Source of the DNA: Cucumis sativus
Lineage: Eukaryota; Streptophyta; Magnoliopsida; Cucurbitales; Cucurbitaceae
Reading direction: 5' to 3'
DNA length: 64,000 nucleotides
Assembly: GCF_000004075.3 (NCBI RefSeq)
Contig: NC_026659.2
Coordinates: 26,430,272-26,494,271 of the forward strand
Position numbers and translations under genes: made by a program. Below are positions 22,442-33,678 of the stretch, piece after piece. A model generated the notes under the pieces. That model was given only the letters and a program-made list of their open reading frames with translations, was not told where the DNA came from and searched no databases. Within the stretch, counting starts at the first letter, position 1. Each line of letters opens with the position of its first letter.

Positions 22442-24617
22442 TCATGTGGTAGCTCCAACTCCAAGAAAATCTATAAATCTTGGTGATTGTTTTCTTCCCT
22501 CTACCGTTACCGACGAAGATCCCTCAACGCCGCCGTTTGATGGTGGCACCGCCGTGTTATACGTTTCATACTGGTGGTGGCCGTGACTTCGTGGTACTAA
22601 AAATCCATTGCTTGTTCCCTCCCAAAATCTGCTCTTCGGATCTGCACACCATAATCAATCAATCAATGCCAAACTTAATCAATTTAAACTGATCTATATT
22701 ATTATTATATTTCTTTTTGTTTAGTTTAGTATAAAATCTTTACATCAATATGTTAAAAAAAATATGATAAATTATGTTAGTGTAAGCATGGTGTGATAGT
22801 TATTTATGGTTCAATATAAACACTACTATTATACACCCAAGTTTTTATGTTTAATCTAAGTTTTCAAAAACTAAAGAACGAAACTTTTTAGAACTACGTT
22901 AGAAATTCAGTCTTGTTTCTTACAAAGGTAAAAGAGTAATTATTAGAATAAAACAATAAATTTTGAAAGCAAATAATCATTATCAAATAGAATTTTCTTA
23001 ATCATTTGGGCCTAGAAAAGATAAAAACATCTTAATCATTTGTAAATTCAACAACCTATTTACCAAGACTATGAAAAATTAGAACAAAACCCAACAAAGA
23101 TTTTCTCAATAATAATTATTAAAGAAGTGAGGTTGAATAATTGAAACCAAAAAAAAAACTTAAGTGGATAAAATACTATAAATTTAGATTCATTTTGATT
23201 TTCGAAAATTAGCCGTATATTGGTTCTTAATTTCTAGCTTTGCATATTTCTTAAGTAAAAAAGAAAGAAGAAGTTTGAGCCAAAATGATCAAGTTTTTGA
23301 ACTATTTAACTTAATACATATAGTTTTTGAAAGCATTAACAAAAAAACAGAAAATAAAAAAAAATAAAAAAAAGAAGTAAAAGATTATTCACAACTTAAT
23401 TTTTGAAAACATAAGTAGATGTCAATAACAAAACCAAAAATATTAAAGTGAAAAGAATGTTTACTCTTAATTTTCGAAAACTAAGAATCAAAATGCTTAT
23501 CATATACCAACCCAACTTATGAAAGAAAAAAAATTCAAAAGCTTGCAAATGGAGTGTTATATATATATATACATACACACACAAAACTAAGAAAAAGTTA
23601 ATTTTTAGAATGAGAAAAAATTTAAACCTGGAAGAACATTAAGAGTTGAAAGATGAGCACATGAGTTGAAGTAAGGATTGTTGGGAGTGGTGTTATAATT
23701 ACTTGACAACGTTTCTCCTCCACCACCAATAACCATTTGTCTTAAAAATCCATAATCAACGCAACCCTCAAAATTCCCAAAAGAAGAAGAAGAAGTTGTT
23801 GTGATTGTTGTTGCTGCTGCTGCTGTTGTAATTGTATCATGATGATTATGATCTTTAGGAATATTAAGAAAACTCAAATCTTCCTCCATTTTTCTGTAAA
23901 CAGATTGGCTCAATTTCCTCCTTCTATAACACCTTGATTGTTCTCTGTATTTCCTAGCCATTATAACATGCCAATGATTCTTCACTGCATTATCAGTCCT
24001 CCCTGGAAATAGCCTTGCAATCATTGCCCATTTGTTTCCATATATTCTATGTGCTTGCATTAACCTCTCTTCTTCCTCTTCACTAAATGCCCTTCTATTT
24101 ATCCTTGGATCCAATTGATTAAACCATCTCAATCTGCAACTCTTACCTGATGAAAACATAACTCTAACTGGTTAAGACAGAAAAAGCACAACTCGACTAC
24201 TTAAAACAAACTAGCGGGTGTCTTACCGGATCTTCCTTCTAGCTTCTCTGCTATGAGGTTCCAGTTTTGAGGGCCATAAAGAGCTACAAGCTCTCTTAAT
24301 TTAGTGTCCTCTGCTGGCCTCCAATGGCCTCTAGCACAGAGTCTAGATTGAGCTCCTGTACTACTACTGGGGGTGTTATTGGAACAAGAAGTTGGGTTAT
24401 TAGCAGCATTTTGATTCAATCCATCACTGAATTCAGAGCCCCCATTATTGTTGTTGTTGTTGTTGTTGACAATATCAGATTCACAAGAAAATGGGAAGTT
24501 CCAAAAAGCTCTTCCATTGATCTCCTCACAACTTTCTTGAGAAGAAGAAGAGAAAATTGCAGCAGAGTTGAGATCAAGATTGAAACTTTCTTCATCTTCA
24601 TCGATAAACATCCCCAT
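22442..24617 (-). CDS. R2R3-MYB of the LOF1 (MYB117)/MYB105 subgroup
   Basis: Three exons on the minus strand: 24617-24227, 24146-23628, 22641-22442, joining in phase 1 twice to 369 residues. R2 has W99, W119 and W138; R3 has the usual F151 in place of the first Trp, then W170 and W189, with [11 protein letters not shown] in the third helix. The N-terminus has an acidic stretch, an LDLN motif at 14-17 and a run of eight Asn at 51-58. The last exon ends [12 protein letters not shown], the subgroup 21 C-terminal signature; without it the frame runs on to a false stop at 23605. Arabidopsis LOF1 and MYB105 act in lateral organ boundaries and axillary meristem formation. A TATA-like CTATAAATCC lies at 24678-24687, implying a short leader. 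Exact orthology between MYB117 and MYB105 is left open. Confidence 0.92.
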
Positions 24618-27600
24618 TCGAGTCCTTTTTTTAGAAGAAAGTTTGCATTTTTCTTTGTTAACACCAAATGGGGTTGGGATTTATAGGGCAAAGAATTGGA
24701 ATGGAGATGGTGATGATGACAAAAAGTTGAACTGTTTGAAGGTCATCTCTAAGAAAAGGCAGAATATTTAGAGAAAGAAGAAAAAGGAAAAAATGTGGGA
24801 CTTGAAATAGAAAGATGGGGAGAAGAATTAAGGAGAGAAATAATTGAATTGAATTGAATATTAATATGGGAGAAAGGAAATGGGATTGGGTTGGGAAAGA
24901 AATCGAATATTGCAGTGTACGAAAGAAAAGAAAGGGAAAACTTAGAGGAGGGTAAACAGTAACAGTTAAGTGTTCTTTTCAAACTGACTCATGGAGAGAA
25001 GAATGCAAACATGAAACCCTTCCTCAATGGCTGACCCCTTCTTAGCTAACAAGTTTGGATTTATTTGCCTTTCCTTTACCCTCTCATTTTTTCTTATTTC
25101 TTCTTTTTTAACGTTGTTTAGTATCAAACCATGCTTTACATATTCGAAACATCTCATCCAATGTGTTAACCACGTAGAGGTATTGTCAAATATGTTGATT
25201 AACTTATCTCAATGACCTAATTCTCGTATAGACCTTCTAAATCTATTAACACATTTGCAATCTACCTCATTTGATATTAATCTCGGTTAATAGATTTAGT
25301 CTTTTTCATCTCCGATAATAAACGCATATGTCGTTCTTTATTATTTATTAGTCGATTTTAAAACATAATTTTTCGTTCACATTCTCGCACTCCTATTGTA
25401 CTAAAAAAATGGTAAAATTGGTAGATTCAAGTTAACCTCAAATGTGGGGGATTTTGAAGTAGGAGATGATAAGAATTAACATAAAAATAAAATATAGAAG
25501 AAAGAATCTCTCAAAAGTTAGTAGAAAATCAAACCAAACAAATCTTATGATCTTTCTTCAACCAATCCCAATAATTTCATAAATGTTAGAAATTAGAAGA
25601 TAAATTTGAGATGGAACTACTACATTTTTTTTTTCAAATGTGGAGGTAGATGAAGGGGTTTCTCTACTCAGAAGGTGTAATTATTTATTTTAGCTTCAAC
25701 TCATTTGGGTGTTGAAGTTTAAAACTCTACTCTTTTTATTACCAAATCCAACCATGTGGATGTTTGTTTAAAACTTTAAAGGAGTTTGAGAATTAATTAG
25801 ATTGTAGTTGGATGGTTTTGGAGATGCAGATTCTTAGAAAGATTTACTTTGGTATTGAGTAAAATGTCATGTCATCATCTATCAACACTTTTGAAAATGT
25901 ATTACTTTTCTTTAAAAGGTAACTGTATTGCATCATATATTACTAACTTTTTCTGGTATTTGCACTTTTTTTTATAATATTATGTACCTAAAACAAAGAT
26001 GATATAATATTAGATTTTTGGATCAAACTCATAGTTTAGTTTAGTGTAAGTGTTCTAATAAGTGTTATTTTTAAAGAATTATGTTAGATAAATATAGTAT
26101 TAAATTTTGTGAGATAGAACTTTCAACTTGAAAGAAAGAAAGTCAGGTAATTTGGAACGATTAGTCTCGTGAAATGTAGCATATTGAACCAATGAATTTT
26201 AACTTAAATGAAATGTGAGGTAAGACATTAATATGTTCGTCAAATATTCTTCTTCATACCATTGAACCTTGATTGAAATCAAAAGCTTTATAATATGCTA
26301 TGATATACACAACAATCTGTTTTTATCACCGTTACTAGAAACCTTGAATAGAGAAGGTTAAATCAGCAGTATATGTTTGAGCCTCAAACTCAGAAATTTT
26401 AAGTATAAATTTAAGGGTGTGTGTTTAGTTTTGGTTAAGTACTGGCTGTCCTTACAATATGCATTAAAAGGGCAATAAAAATGATGGGTTGTTTCGTGTG
26501 TGCAGTTTCCAGATATTAGGCTTATGGTTGAAGTGCTTTGACGCCTTTCATTTCAATGCAGATTTCAGCTTTCACAATACAAACAAAGGTCGACATAGAA
26601 AAAGAGAGTTTTTTTTTTTTTTTAGTTTTTGAGTTTGACACCTTAGTTATTAGAAATACAGAGAAGGTCTGCCCCTTGGCTGCTGCTGCCTTCTGCCTTC
26701 TGCCCTGCTGCTAAGATAGATTGTCAATCACACTCATCTAATGTATGAAATTTTCAAAACTTTTGTTTATTTGTTTTTCCCTTTTTATATTTGGAAATAG
26801 CTGCCCTTAACCAACTGAGGTTGACCCAACAAACCCTTCCTTCGCCCTTTTTTATCAACATATTTTAACAGTCCCCCCAGTAAACTCCTTTCTATCTCCC
26901 TCTCTCTCTTCTATCACTTTCTCAAGCAAGTTCTCAAGTGGGTTTGGAATACCAATGATTTTTGTTAATAATTGAATATCGTAGTCTATCAACTAATTAT
27001 GAGGTTAAAAACTTAACTGGGTCCATAGTCCATAGCAACCCAATCTAGGCGTCATTACAAAAGAGTTAGAAACACTTAATCAATGAGTTTGTAATGTAAT
27101 CCAAAAGTTTACACGGAAGGTTTGAATATAACATGTTGTTCTCTCACCATTTTAAATCTAACTCTCTTTTTTACGATTTCCATGATTCCAAATAACACTA
27201 GTTTTAATAATTGATCGTATATTATCGGATTTAAAACTATTCATACATGGTCAAGTTTTTAAATTCTAGTCATATTTTGTCTCTTTCTTTTGAATTCTTA
27301 TCATGTTTGTTGGGATGTGGATATATGTTCAGCATTCAACAAAGAAAATCAACACATGGGGTAGAGAAAGAAAGTTTCATGGTATTGTTCATATTATATC
27401 TGTCCTTTAAGAGAAGGAAGGTTAAAGAAGGGCCTTAACTAGAAAGGCAGTAAAGTAATAATAATAATAATAAGTTTAGATTTTTTTACAACTTAAAGAA
27501 TGTACTTTATGGATTGAAAAACCACATGAATGGCTTATGGCTTACATCTTCAACAGTGCTGAAACAAAACAAACTTTGAAACTGAAATTAGAGAGAGTGA

Positions 27601-30600
27601 TTTTTTTTTTCTTTTTATTTTTCTTTAGATTCAATTTTATTTTTATCTCATTGGGAATCCCAAAATCAGACGTTTCATTCAATTCATTGTTTGGCACAGT
27701 GTATCAGGAATGTACTATCAGCTGTGACAATGGGGTGAACAGTCATGGGTCAAGAAAGATAGCTTTGAACAACAACAACCACCAACCAAACAGGACACTA
27801 TCTCCATTAATGACTTATCATACTTTCCTGAACCCCAGAGATCTCTTCAATTTCTCTCAACTTCCTTCCAAATCCATTTACCAAAATCTAATCTTTATTC
27901 ATTACACAAATCCCCTTTTAGGGTAATTTTCAACCTTCCTTCTTTTAGAATCATCGAAAAATCCCTTTTCTCTTCTCTTCACAGTTTGGTTCTACTTGGT
28001 AACAAGCCCAAGAAAGAAAAATTAGGAAATTTTGTTTTAATCAATCAAACCCCACTTCATTGAAACTGTTATAAAGTACTCTCTTTCTTTAATGACAATA
28101 TCTTCCAATAAACTGAGATAATCACAGAAGTTTAGTATTGATTAATGTAATAAAATTTGGTAAAAGTGAGAATGAATTTGGAAAGGTTAGTATTTTCGTG
28201 GAGTGTGTATTCAGAAGAAAGGACAATATATATAGGAAGTAGAAGATGAGGGATTAATGTTGACAAGTAAAACTGTGTGTAACAGTATTGTTCAATGCCT
28301 AAATTTCCCCCCTCTTTGATAACTTTCTTCTTTTCTGATTTGGTCTGATCTACATCTCCCAAAAAAATTATAGAAAAAGTTATTAACTTTTTTTTGGGGG
28401 TTTTAAATTATTGTTATTATTTTTTTAAAAAAATTGTATTTGTTTCTTTCTTCTGCCAATCCCACGTGCGGCATTTCTTGCCCTACAGAACTGAGACTCT
28501 GACTGGCTTCCTAATAGCAGAATTATTATGATTTTTGACAGCTTACCTGAACAAGCAAACTTAGGATCCTCTTCTCATACACTTGTGCAAACTCTTTGTC
28601 CTCTTCATTCTCTTTCTCCCCTATTTCTTTTTCACCATGAAAAAGCAAGAATCTGATACTTTAGAGGTCATTAAGCTTCAAAATAGGGAGGGCTTTTCAC
28701 CTGCAGAGATTGGGGTCCTTGTTGAAATTATTATTTATGCTAGAAACACTGTCGATGTTACTAGCTTTTGTTAGAGAAAAATAAATCTACTCATGTTATT
28801 GCAACTTTGGCATAAAGTTGATGAATGCTTTGGATCATATACAATATACACATGTCCTCCAAAGTAAATAAAAAAAAGGTTAATAAGTAAAGCTGGGTTA
28901 TCTCTTATTCAAAATAATTGATGTATTGACAGAACAGAACTCAACTGTTGTTTTGGCTTCTTCCAAGACAGAGAAAAGAAGGAAACTCCATTTATAATGG
29001 CAGTGCCAACTAACCTTCTTAAACCCTAAATGGGAAGCAAAGGAGCAAAGGGTAGATAGGAGGCTGAGAATAAGGAGTATGTAATAAAAGAATTTGGTAA
29101 GAAATGGCCCACAATATAAATGGTAGGGCTGAGCCAAAAGATTCTGTTGGGTTTGCTCCCTTGGAAGGATACGGAATGGAAGCTAAAGGCAATGGCGAAG
29201 GGTACCCTTCAATGCAGCGAACAAACAAAGATGAATCTTTTTATGTTGGGATTTGTAAATACCGATATATAAAAAACATATCGTTTTAAAAGATCTCTCA
29301 TTTTCTTCATGTTTCAATGATAAAAGTAATCGAGAGGAACAAATCAAGATAAAAAAAAAATCCTTTCCCATGACACTCCTTGTGAATTCCAACGTGTTGT
29401 GTGAACTGTGAAGAAGAGAGAGAAGATGAAAATGAAACAATGAGAAAAGATTGATAATTTTGATTTAAGGTGGACGTGAAGATTGAAGCATATTGGTCAG
29501 TTAAAATTGTCGTAAAGCACAAGGACAAACAAAAATTCCTTCACAACCATAAATTCATAACATGTGGATTCTGAAATTGCTGTCTCATAACAGATAATTT
29601 CACTGTCTATGAATTCTCTTTGGCCTACTCTTCCATCCGAGATAAGCATTTACAATAATATCTCATGCCAACAAATCAAAAACCATTTCTATCTTAACAT
29701 CTAATGTATAAACCAAAATTAATCCAAGTATTGAAAGTTGAAACCAACTTGACTTACGTAGAACATTCATTCTCCTGTGAGACAGATCTGTCTTAGAAGC
29801 AACCAACCATAATATAAATAGAATACTGTTTAAGAGTAGAGTAGAGCAGAGAGAGACAGAATTAAATGAAGACCATGAATTTCAAATCAAAAACTCATCC
29901 CATCCTTCGAGGGTGAATGATTAAAGAATGGGACAGATGCCTTCTCTCTTGTTTTTCTGTGTCTGAGCAAATTGATTGTAGGAAGGTAAAGGGGTCCAGA
30001 GGTGACGAATGCTGACCCCAAATTTTGCATTTGCATTTGCATTTGTTGTCCCGAGAAACAGAGATGACCCCAAGGCCTTTCATACATACTGTACCCTTCA
30101 AAACTTGTCATGTAATGTAATGGACAACGTACCCCTGGAATCTGGACTACTGAACAGTGATGCATTTCTGCAGCAAGAAACCGTGTCCTTCGGCTCATGT
30201 TTCAACAAGAAAATGAATCATCATGCATTATGAAATCAATCTCTCATTGTTTCTAACTTTGGTGGGACAAAATCTAGTTTCATTTTCAACACCACTAACT
30301 TTTCTTCCACCAGAAAAATATAATTCAAGTCCTACTGATGATTTCAGTAGACTGCATTTATAGCCCCCAGAATGGAGGTGTACATTGCCTTAAGTTATCA
30401 TATGATTTGGGCCTTTTGGGGGTTCACTTCACCCTATCTTTCCCTTTCTTCTTCCTTGAAGTTTGAGCCTTTTGCAAACCCAACCACATGTTCTTTCTGA
30501 TGAATTTCAAACAATGGTCAAAGATTTAGAATATACAGGTTGAGTGTTCTTACAATGCCTCTCATAGGAAATTAAATTCAATTGATGGTAGGGGTTCAAG

Positions 30601-32009
30601 GGGAATCGCATAGTTTTCACGATATTTTCTACTTAGACAGCAATCTTCCAGATGTGATGCAGTCATTTGGGATGGGGGCCAAACTTGCAAGTCTCCAAAG
30701 TTCTCAACAAATTACAGTAGTCAGGGCCGGCATTGCATCAACAAATGGTAATTGTGGAAGCGTTGAGTCTCTGTCTTCTACGTATTCTCTGTTTAAATAG
30801 CAAACATTCTGACTGATGATCTCACTCAAGATGGGAACAATCGTGTGAATCCCTCCAGCCCAACCAATTTAGATAGTCAAGGTCAGCATTAAAAGATGAA
30901 TATGGTAGAATGCCTGGTCTTGTCGATCGAGCTGTAGAATCATTTCCACCACAGTTCCTGCACAATTGAAGGAAAAAGTTCACATAAACGAACATCAGCC
31001 ATGTTTCTACAGGATTTCCACATAGCAGCACGTGTGTATGGGACAGCTGGGGATTCCAGTTCCAGGGTGTATGTAAAATAAAACAGAAAAAAATTTCTCC
31101 ATCATATCTTCTTGACCACAACCATCGAATTTTCATTCAAAACATGTTGAACTCCACTGAGTGAAGAATAACTCAGAAACATAATATAACCCCTAATACA
31201 ATGATCCATGTATTTTCGTTAGTGCAAGTGAAGCATTGTGTAATTTGTCTAAAAAATACCATTTTTATCTCAATAGCAAGATGTGAATTTCAATTTTTAG
31301 CACAATATTAAGAACCACGTGTGTTTGGAGCTATGCAGCATCTGTTATCTTTAGTTTAAGTACAGCAGACGAAGTCAATCCCACGATTAAAAAATGTTCA
31401 AAACTGTTGGTAAAAACAAAATTTGTTGGAGTTATTGAAACTAAACATAAAACGATTGAATTCAATCCCTTGGAAGCTAGACAGTGAACAAATTATAAAG
31501 ATGCTGTAGCATCAATCAAAATCTTGCATCATAAAGTGCAACACGAGTAGATTTCAGATAGATATCCCTTAGTCCAAAATCAAAATAGAAATCAACCACA
31601 TGTTCACCTCCTAGGATCCACATAGAAACGAACTGCGAGTATAATCTGGCTGAAGTAAATGAGCATAGCTTACTAATATCACATGAAAGTTCACTCAATA
31701 ACTACACCACGAATCAGTTGTTGAACTTGCTATTATCGATAATTTTCCATACTTTTTGACAGGAAGTAACAATGCATTGATTCAAAGTTGTAGTCTTCCA
31801 CAATTAGCATATTTTACAAGACCTGCCAAACTCACTTCTTGTTTCTCACAATTATCATATGAACAATGTAATTAAGCGAAATACTTTTTTTTATCTCACC
31901 AGGGAGGGAAAAACAGGGAATGATTTGCCGAACTGTACAGAGAAAAGCAGCATCCTAAATAATCTCATCCAAAGAAACTACAAAACTACAGGAAGCAAAG
32001 CAACTCACT
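24618..32009. other. 7.4-kb intergenic region between MYB and mTERF genes
   Basis: The right half of the MYB promoter lies at 24618-26000. The rest is AT-rich spacer with poly-T and TAA runs. A less AT-rich block at about 29.9-31.2 kb has several unrelated short frames on both strands (for example 30198-29887 minus, 30582-30800 plus, 31136-30822 minus) and an in-phase GCATTT hexamer repeat near 30025-30042. None resembles a family I know, and no splice model joins them. I cannot tell whether it is transcribed. Confidence 0.5.
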
Positions 32010-32936
32010 TCAACGATCAGCCATCAACGAACTGCACCGCATTTCTATCAACCATGCATTGAACTCCCCGTCACTAGCCTTCAGCATTTTCGACAAAGGA
32101 AGTGACAAACCATGTTCAACCAGTGAACGATGACGCAGCTTAATCTTCCTCTCCAAGTTAAACGAAAAATATTGCGGAAACCGTTTCAATTCCAACAAAT
32201 CACCCTTCATGTCTCCTAAGAAATAACTCACTTTAGGAACCAAATTGTTTTGAATGCTATAAGTCAACAAACCCGGAGACCTTAACACCATATTAACCAC
32301 ATCCTCATGCGATAAGCCCAAGCTCTCAAGGTACTGAATCTTAGGCAAAAGGGTATGTTCAACACTCGAAACCAGTAGCAATGTCGTCTGGCACGTGATG
32401 GCTTTCAACCCAACAAAACCCAGGTCACGCAAGAACTTCAAAGCAGGTCGCAATTGATGGTCCAAGTCGGAGACGAGAATTCTAGGGCATCGAATTATAG
32501 ATTTACGAATGTCGGGAAATGGAATTTCAACTTCATTAAGAAGAAAATCAAAGATGGGGTAAATATCATAGTCCGGATTCGAGGTCAGGAGTTTGGGGTG
32601 CATATCGAGAACGCGGCTGACTGCAGATCGGTCAAGTCCCATGGAAGAGAGACAGACCTCGACGGATTTGAGAGTGGAGAGAGTAGCAGAGCGACAATGG
32701 GGATTCTCCCGGAAGGCTTTGCGGGAATCGACATTGAGGTGGTTCTCAAGGTAGAGTATTTTCTCACGGAAAAGTAGGCCGGAGTCGAAGCGGTCAGAAA
32801 ATTGGGTATCGAGAGAAAGGGTGAAACGAGGTTTTCTGAAACTAGGGTTTGTCAAAGGTTTAAGAGACCCGGCCAATGAGGGAGGAAAGAAGAAGAAGAA
32901 GAAGCTTGAGGGAGGAAGTGGGAGTCTGCTTATCAT
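32010..32936 (-). CDS. mTERF protein, SOLDAT10-like (chloroplast)
   Basis: Single exon of 308 residues on the minus strand. I chose the ATG at 32936, the first in the frame; the open frame reaches 32966 only through a TTG. The first 40 or so residues are rich in Ser, Pro and Phe (a six-Phe run) with few acids, as in a plastid transit peptide. From about 75 onward there are repeated mTERF units of about 30 residues, each with a proline at a fixed place ([28 protein letters not shown]). mTERF proteins bind organelle nucleic acid and affect transcription and RNA maturation. SOLDAT10 (At2g03050) is needed for plastid gene expression and its loss alters singlet-oxygen stress responses. It is adjacent to AGL30 in Arabidopsis, as here. 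Start and family are firm; orthology rests on length plus position. Confidence 0.88.
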   Translation of the reverse strand: MISRLPLPPSSFFFFFFPPSLAGSLKPLTNPSFRKPRFTLSLDTQFSDRFDSGLLFREKILYLENHLNVDSRKAFRENPHCRSATLSTLKSVEVCLSSMGLDRSAVSRVLDMHPKLLTSNPDYDIYPIFDFLLNEVEIPFPDIRKSIIRCPRILVSDLDHQLRPALKFLRDLGFVGLKAITCQTTLLLVSSVEHTLLPKIQYLESLGLSHEDVVNMVLRSPGLLTYSIQNNLVPKVSYFLGDMKGDLLELKRFPQYFSFNLERKIKLRHRSLVEHGLSLPLSKMLKASDGEFNAWLIEMRCSSLMADR

Positions 32937-33618
32937 CCTCAAAGACCCAAGCTTTTTGCTGCTCAATGAAGAAGATGAACAAATTGGACCAAAATATCTC
33001 TTTTAATTAATAATATTTTACAATAAATTTTGCATAAATTCTTTTATCTTACAATCCTCACATTAAATATATTTTAAATATATAACAAGATTAACAAAAA
33101 AAAAAAAAAAATAGTGAATAACAATTTCATGTTTATTAAACTCGAATAGAAATCTTGAGATGACTAAACTAAACTTATTGTTTACAAAAAATATAATGAA
33201 ATTATAATTCCAATAAAATTAGTGGCATTATCGATAGAATCTTAATAGAATCTAAATTTTGGTATATCCAACGATAATAAAAAGGATTTAAGATTATAAT
33301 TATTTTGTGAGTAAAGGAATTAAAGGTCAAACATAAAAGAACAAACTTTTCGGTAAATTAAGTTAAGTTTGTTAAAAACAATTAATTCATCACCGTAGAT
33401 AATTAGTGGTTGATAATAACTTTTGATTTTCCACCGCAAAATTACTAACGCATGGTTAATAGTTGCCCGTAGCATTTTCACAAACGAAATTCATCAAGAA
33501 AAAAAAAAAAAAAAGAGAAACTTTGGTATAATGCAATTGAAAAAAAAGGGTGAAAAACAGAAAAAAAGGGGATGGTTAGAGAGAATAACAATAATAATAA
33601 CTGAGAAAAAAAGAAGAT
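32937..33618. promoter_or_regulatory. Divergent promoter region shared by mTERF and AGL30-like genes
   Basis: The two start codons (32936 minus, 33666 plus) face away from each other with 729 bases between. The region is AT-rich with no gene. It must hold the 5' leaders and core promoters of both genes unless one has a distant upstream exon. No clear TATA box could be assigned. Confidence 0.5.
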
Positions 33619-33678
33619 ATGGTTGAAGAAGAAGAAGAAGAAGAAGAAGAAGAAGAAGAAGAAGAATGGGAAGAGTAA
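33619..33678 (+). promoter_or_regulatory. Poly-glutamate uORF overlapping the AGL30-like start
   Basis: ATG at 33619 opens M-V, then 14 Glu codons from a GAA repeat, then W-E-E and a TAA at 33676-33678. The frame differs from the main ORF and runs past the main ATG at 33666, overlapping it by 13 bases. Ribosomes that start here cannot reinitiate at the main ATG without moving back. Repeat-length changes in whole GAA units leave the frame unchanged. Confidence 0.6.
33625..33666 (+). repeat. (GAA)14 microsatellite ending at the AGL30-like ATG
   Basis: Fourteen perfect GAA units; the last A is the first base of the main start codon. Likely length-variable between accessions. Confidence 0.9.

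Noticed and set aside
24324-24771. Plus-strand and alternate minus frames over MYB exon 1
   Set aside because: They are shadows of the MYB coding exon, including the Asn run read as Val.
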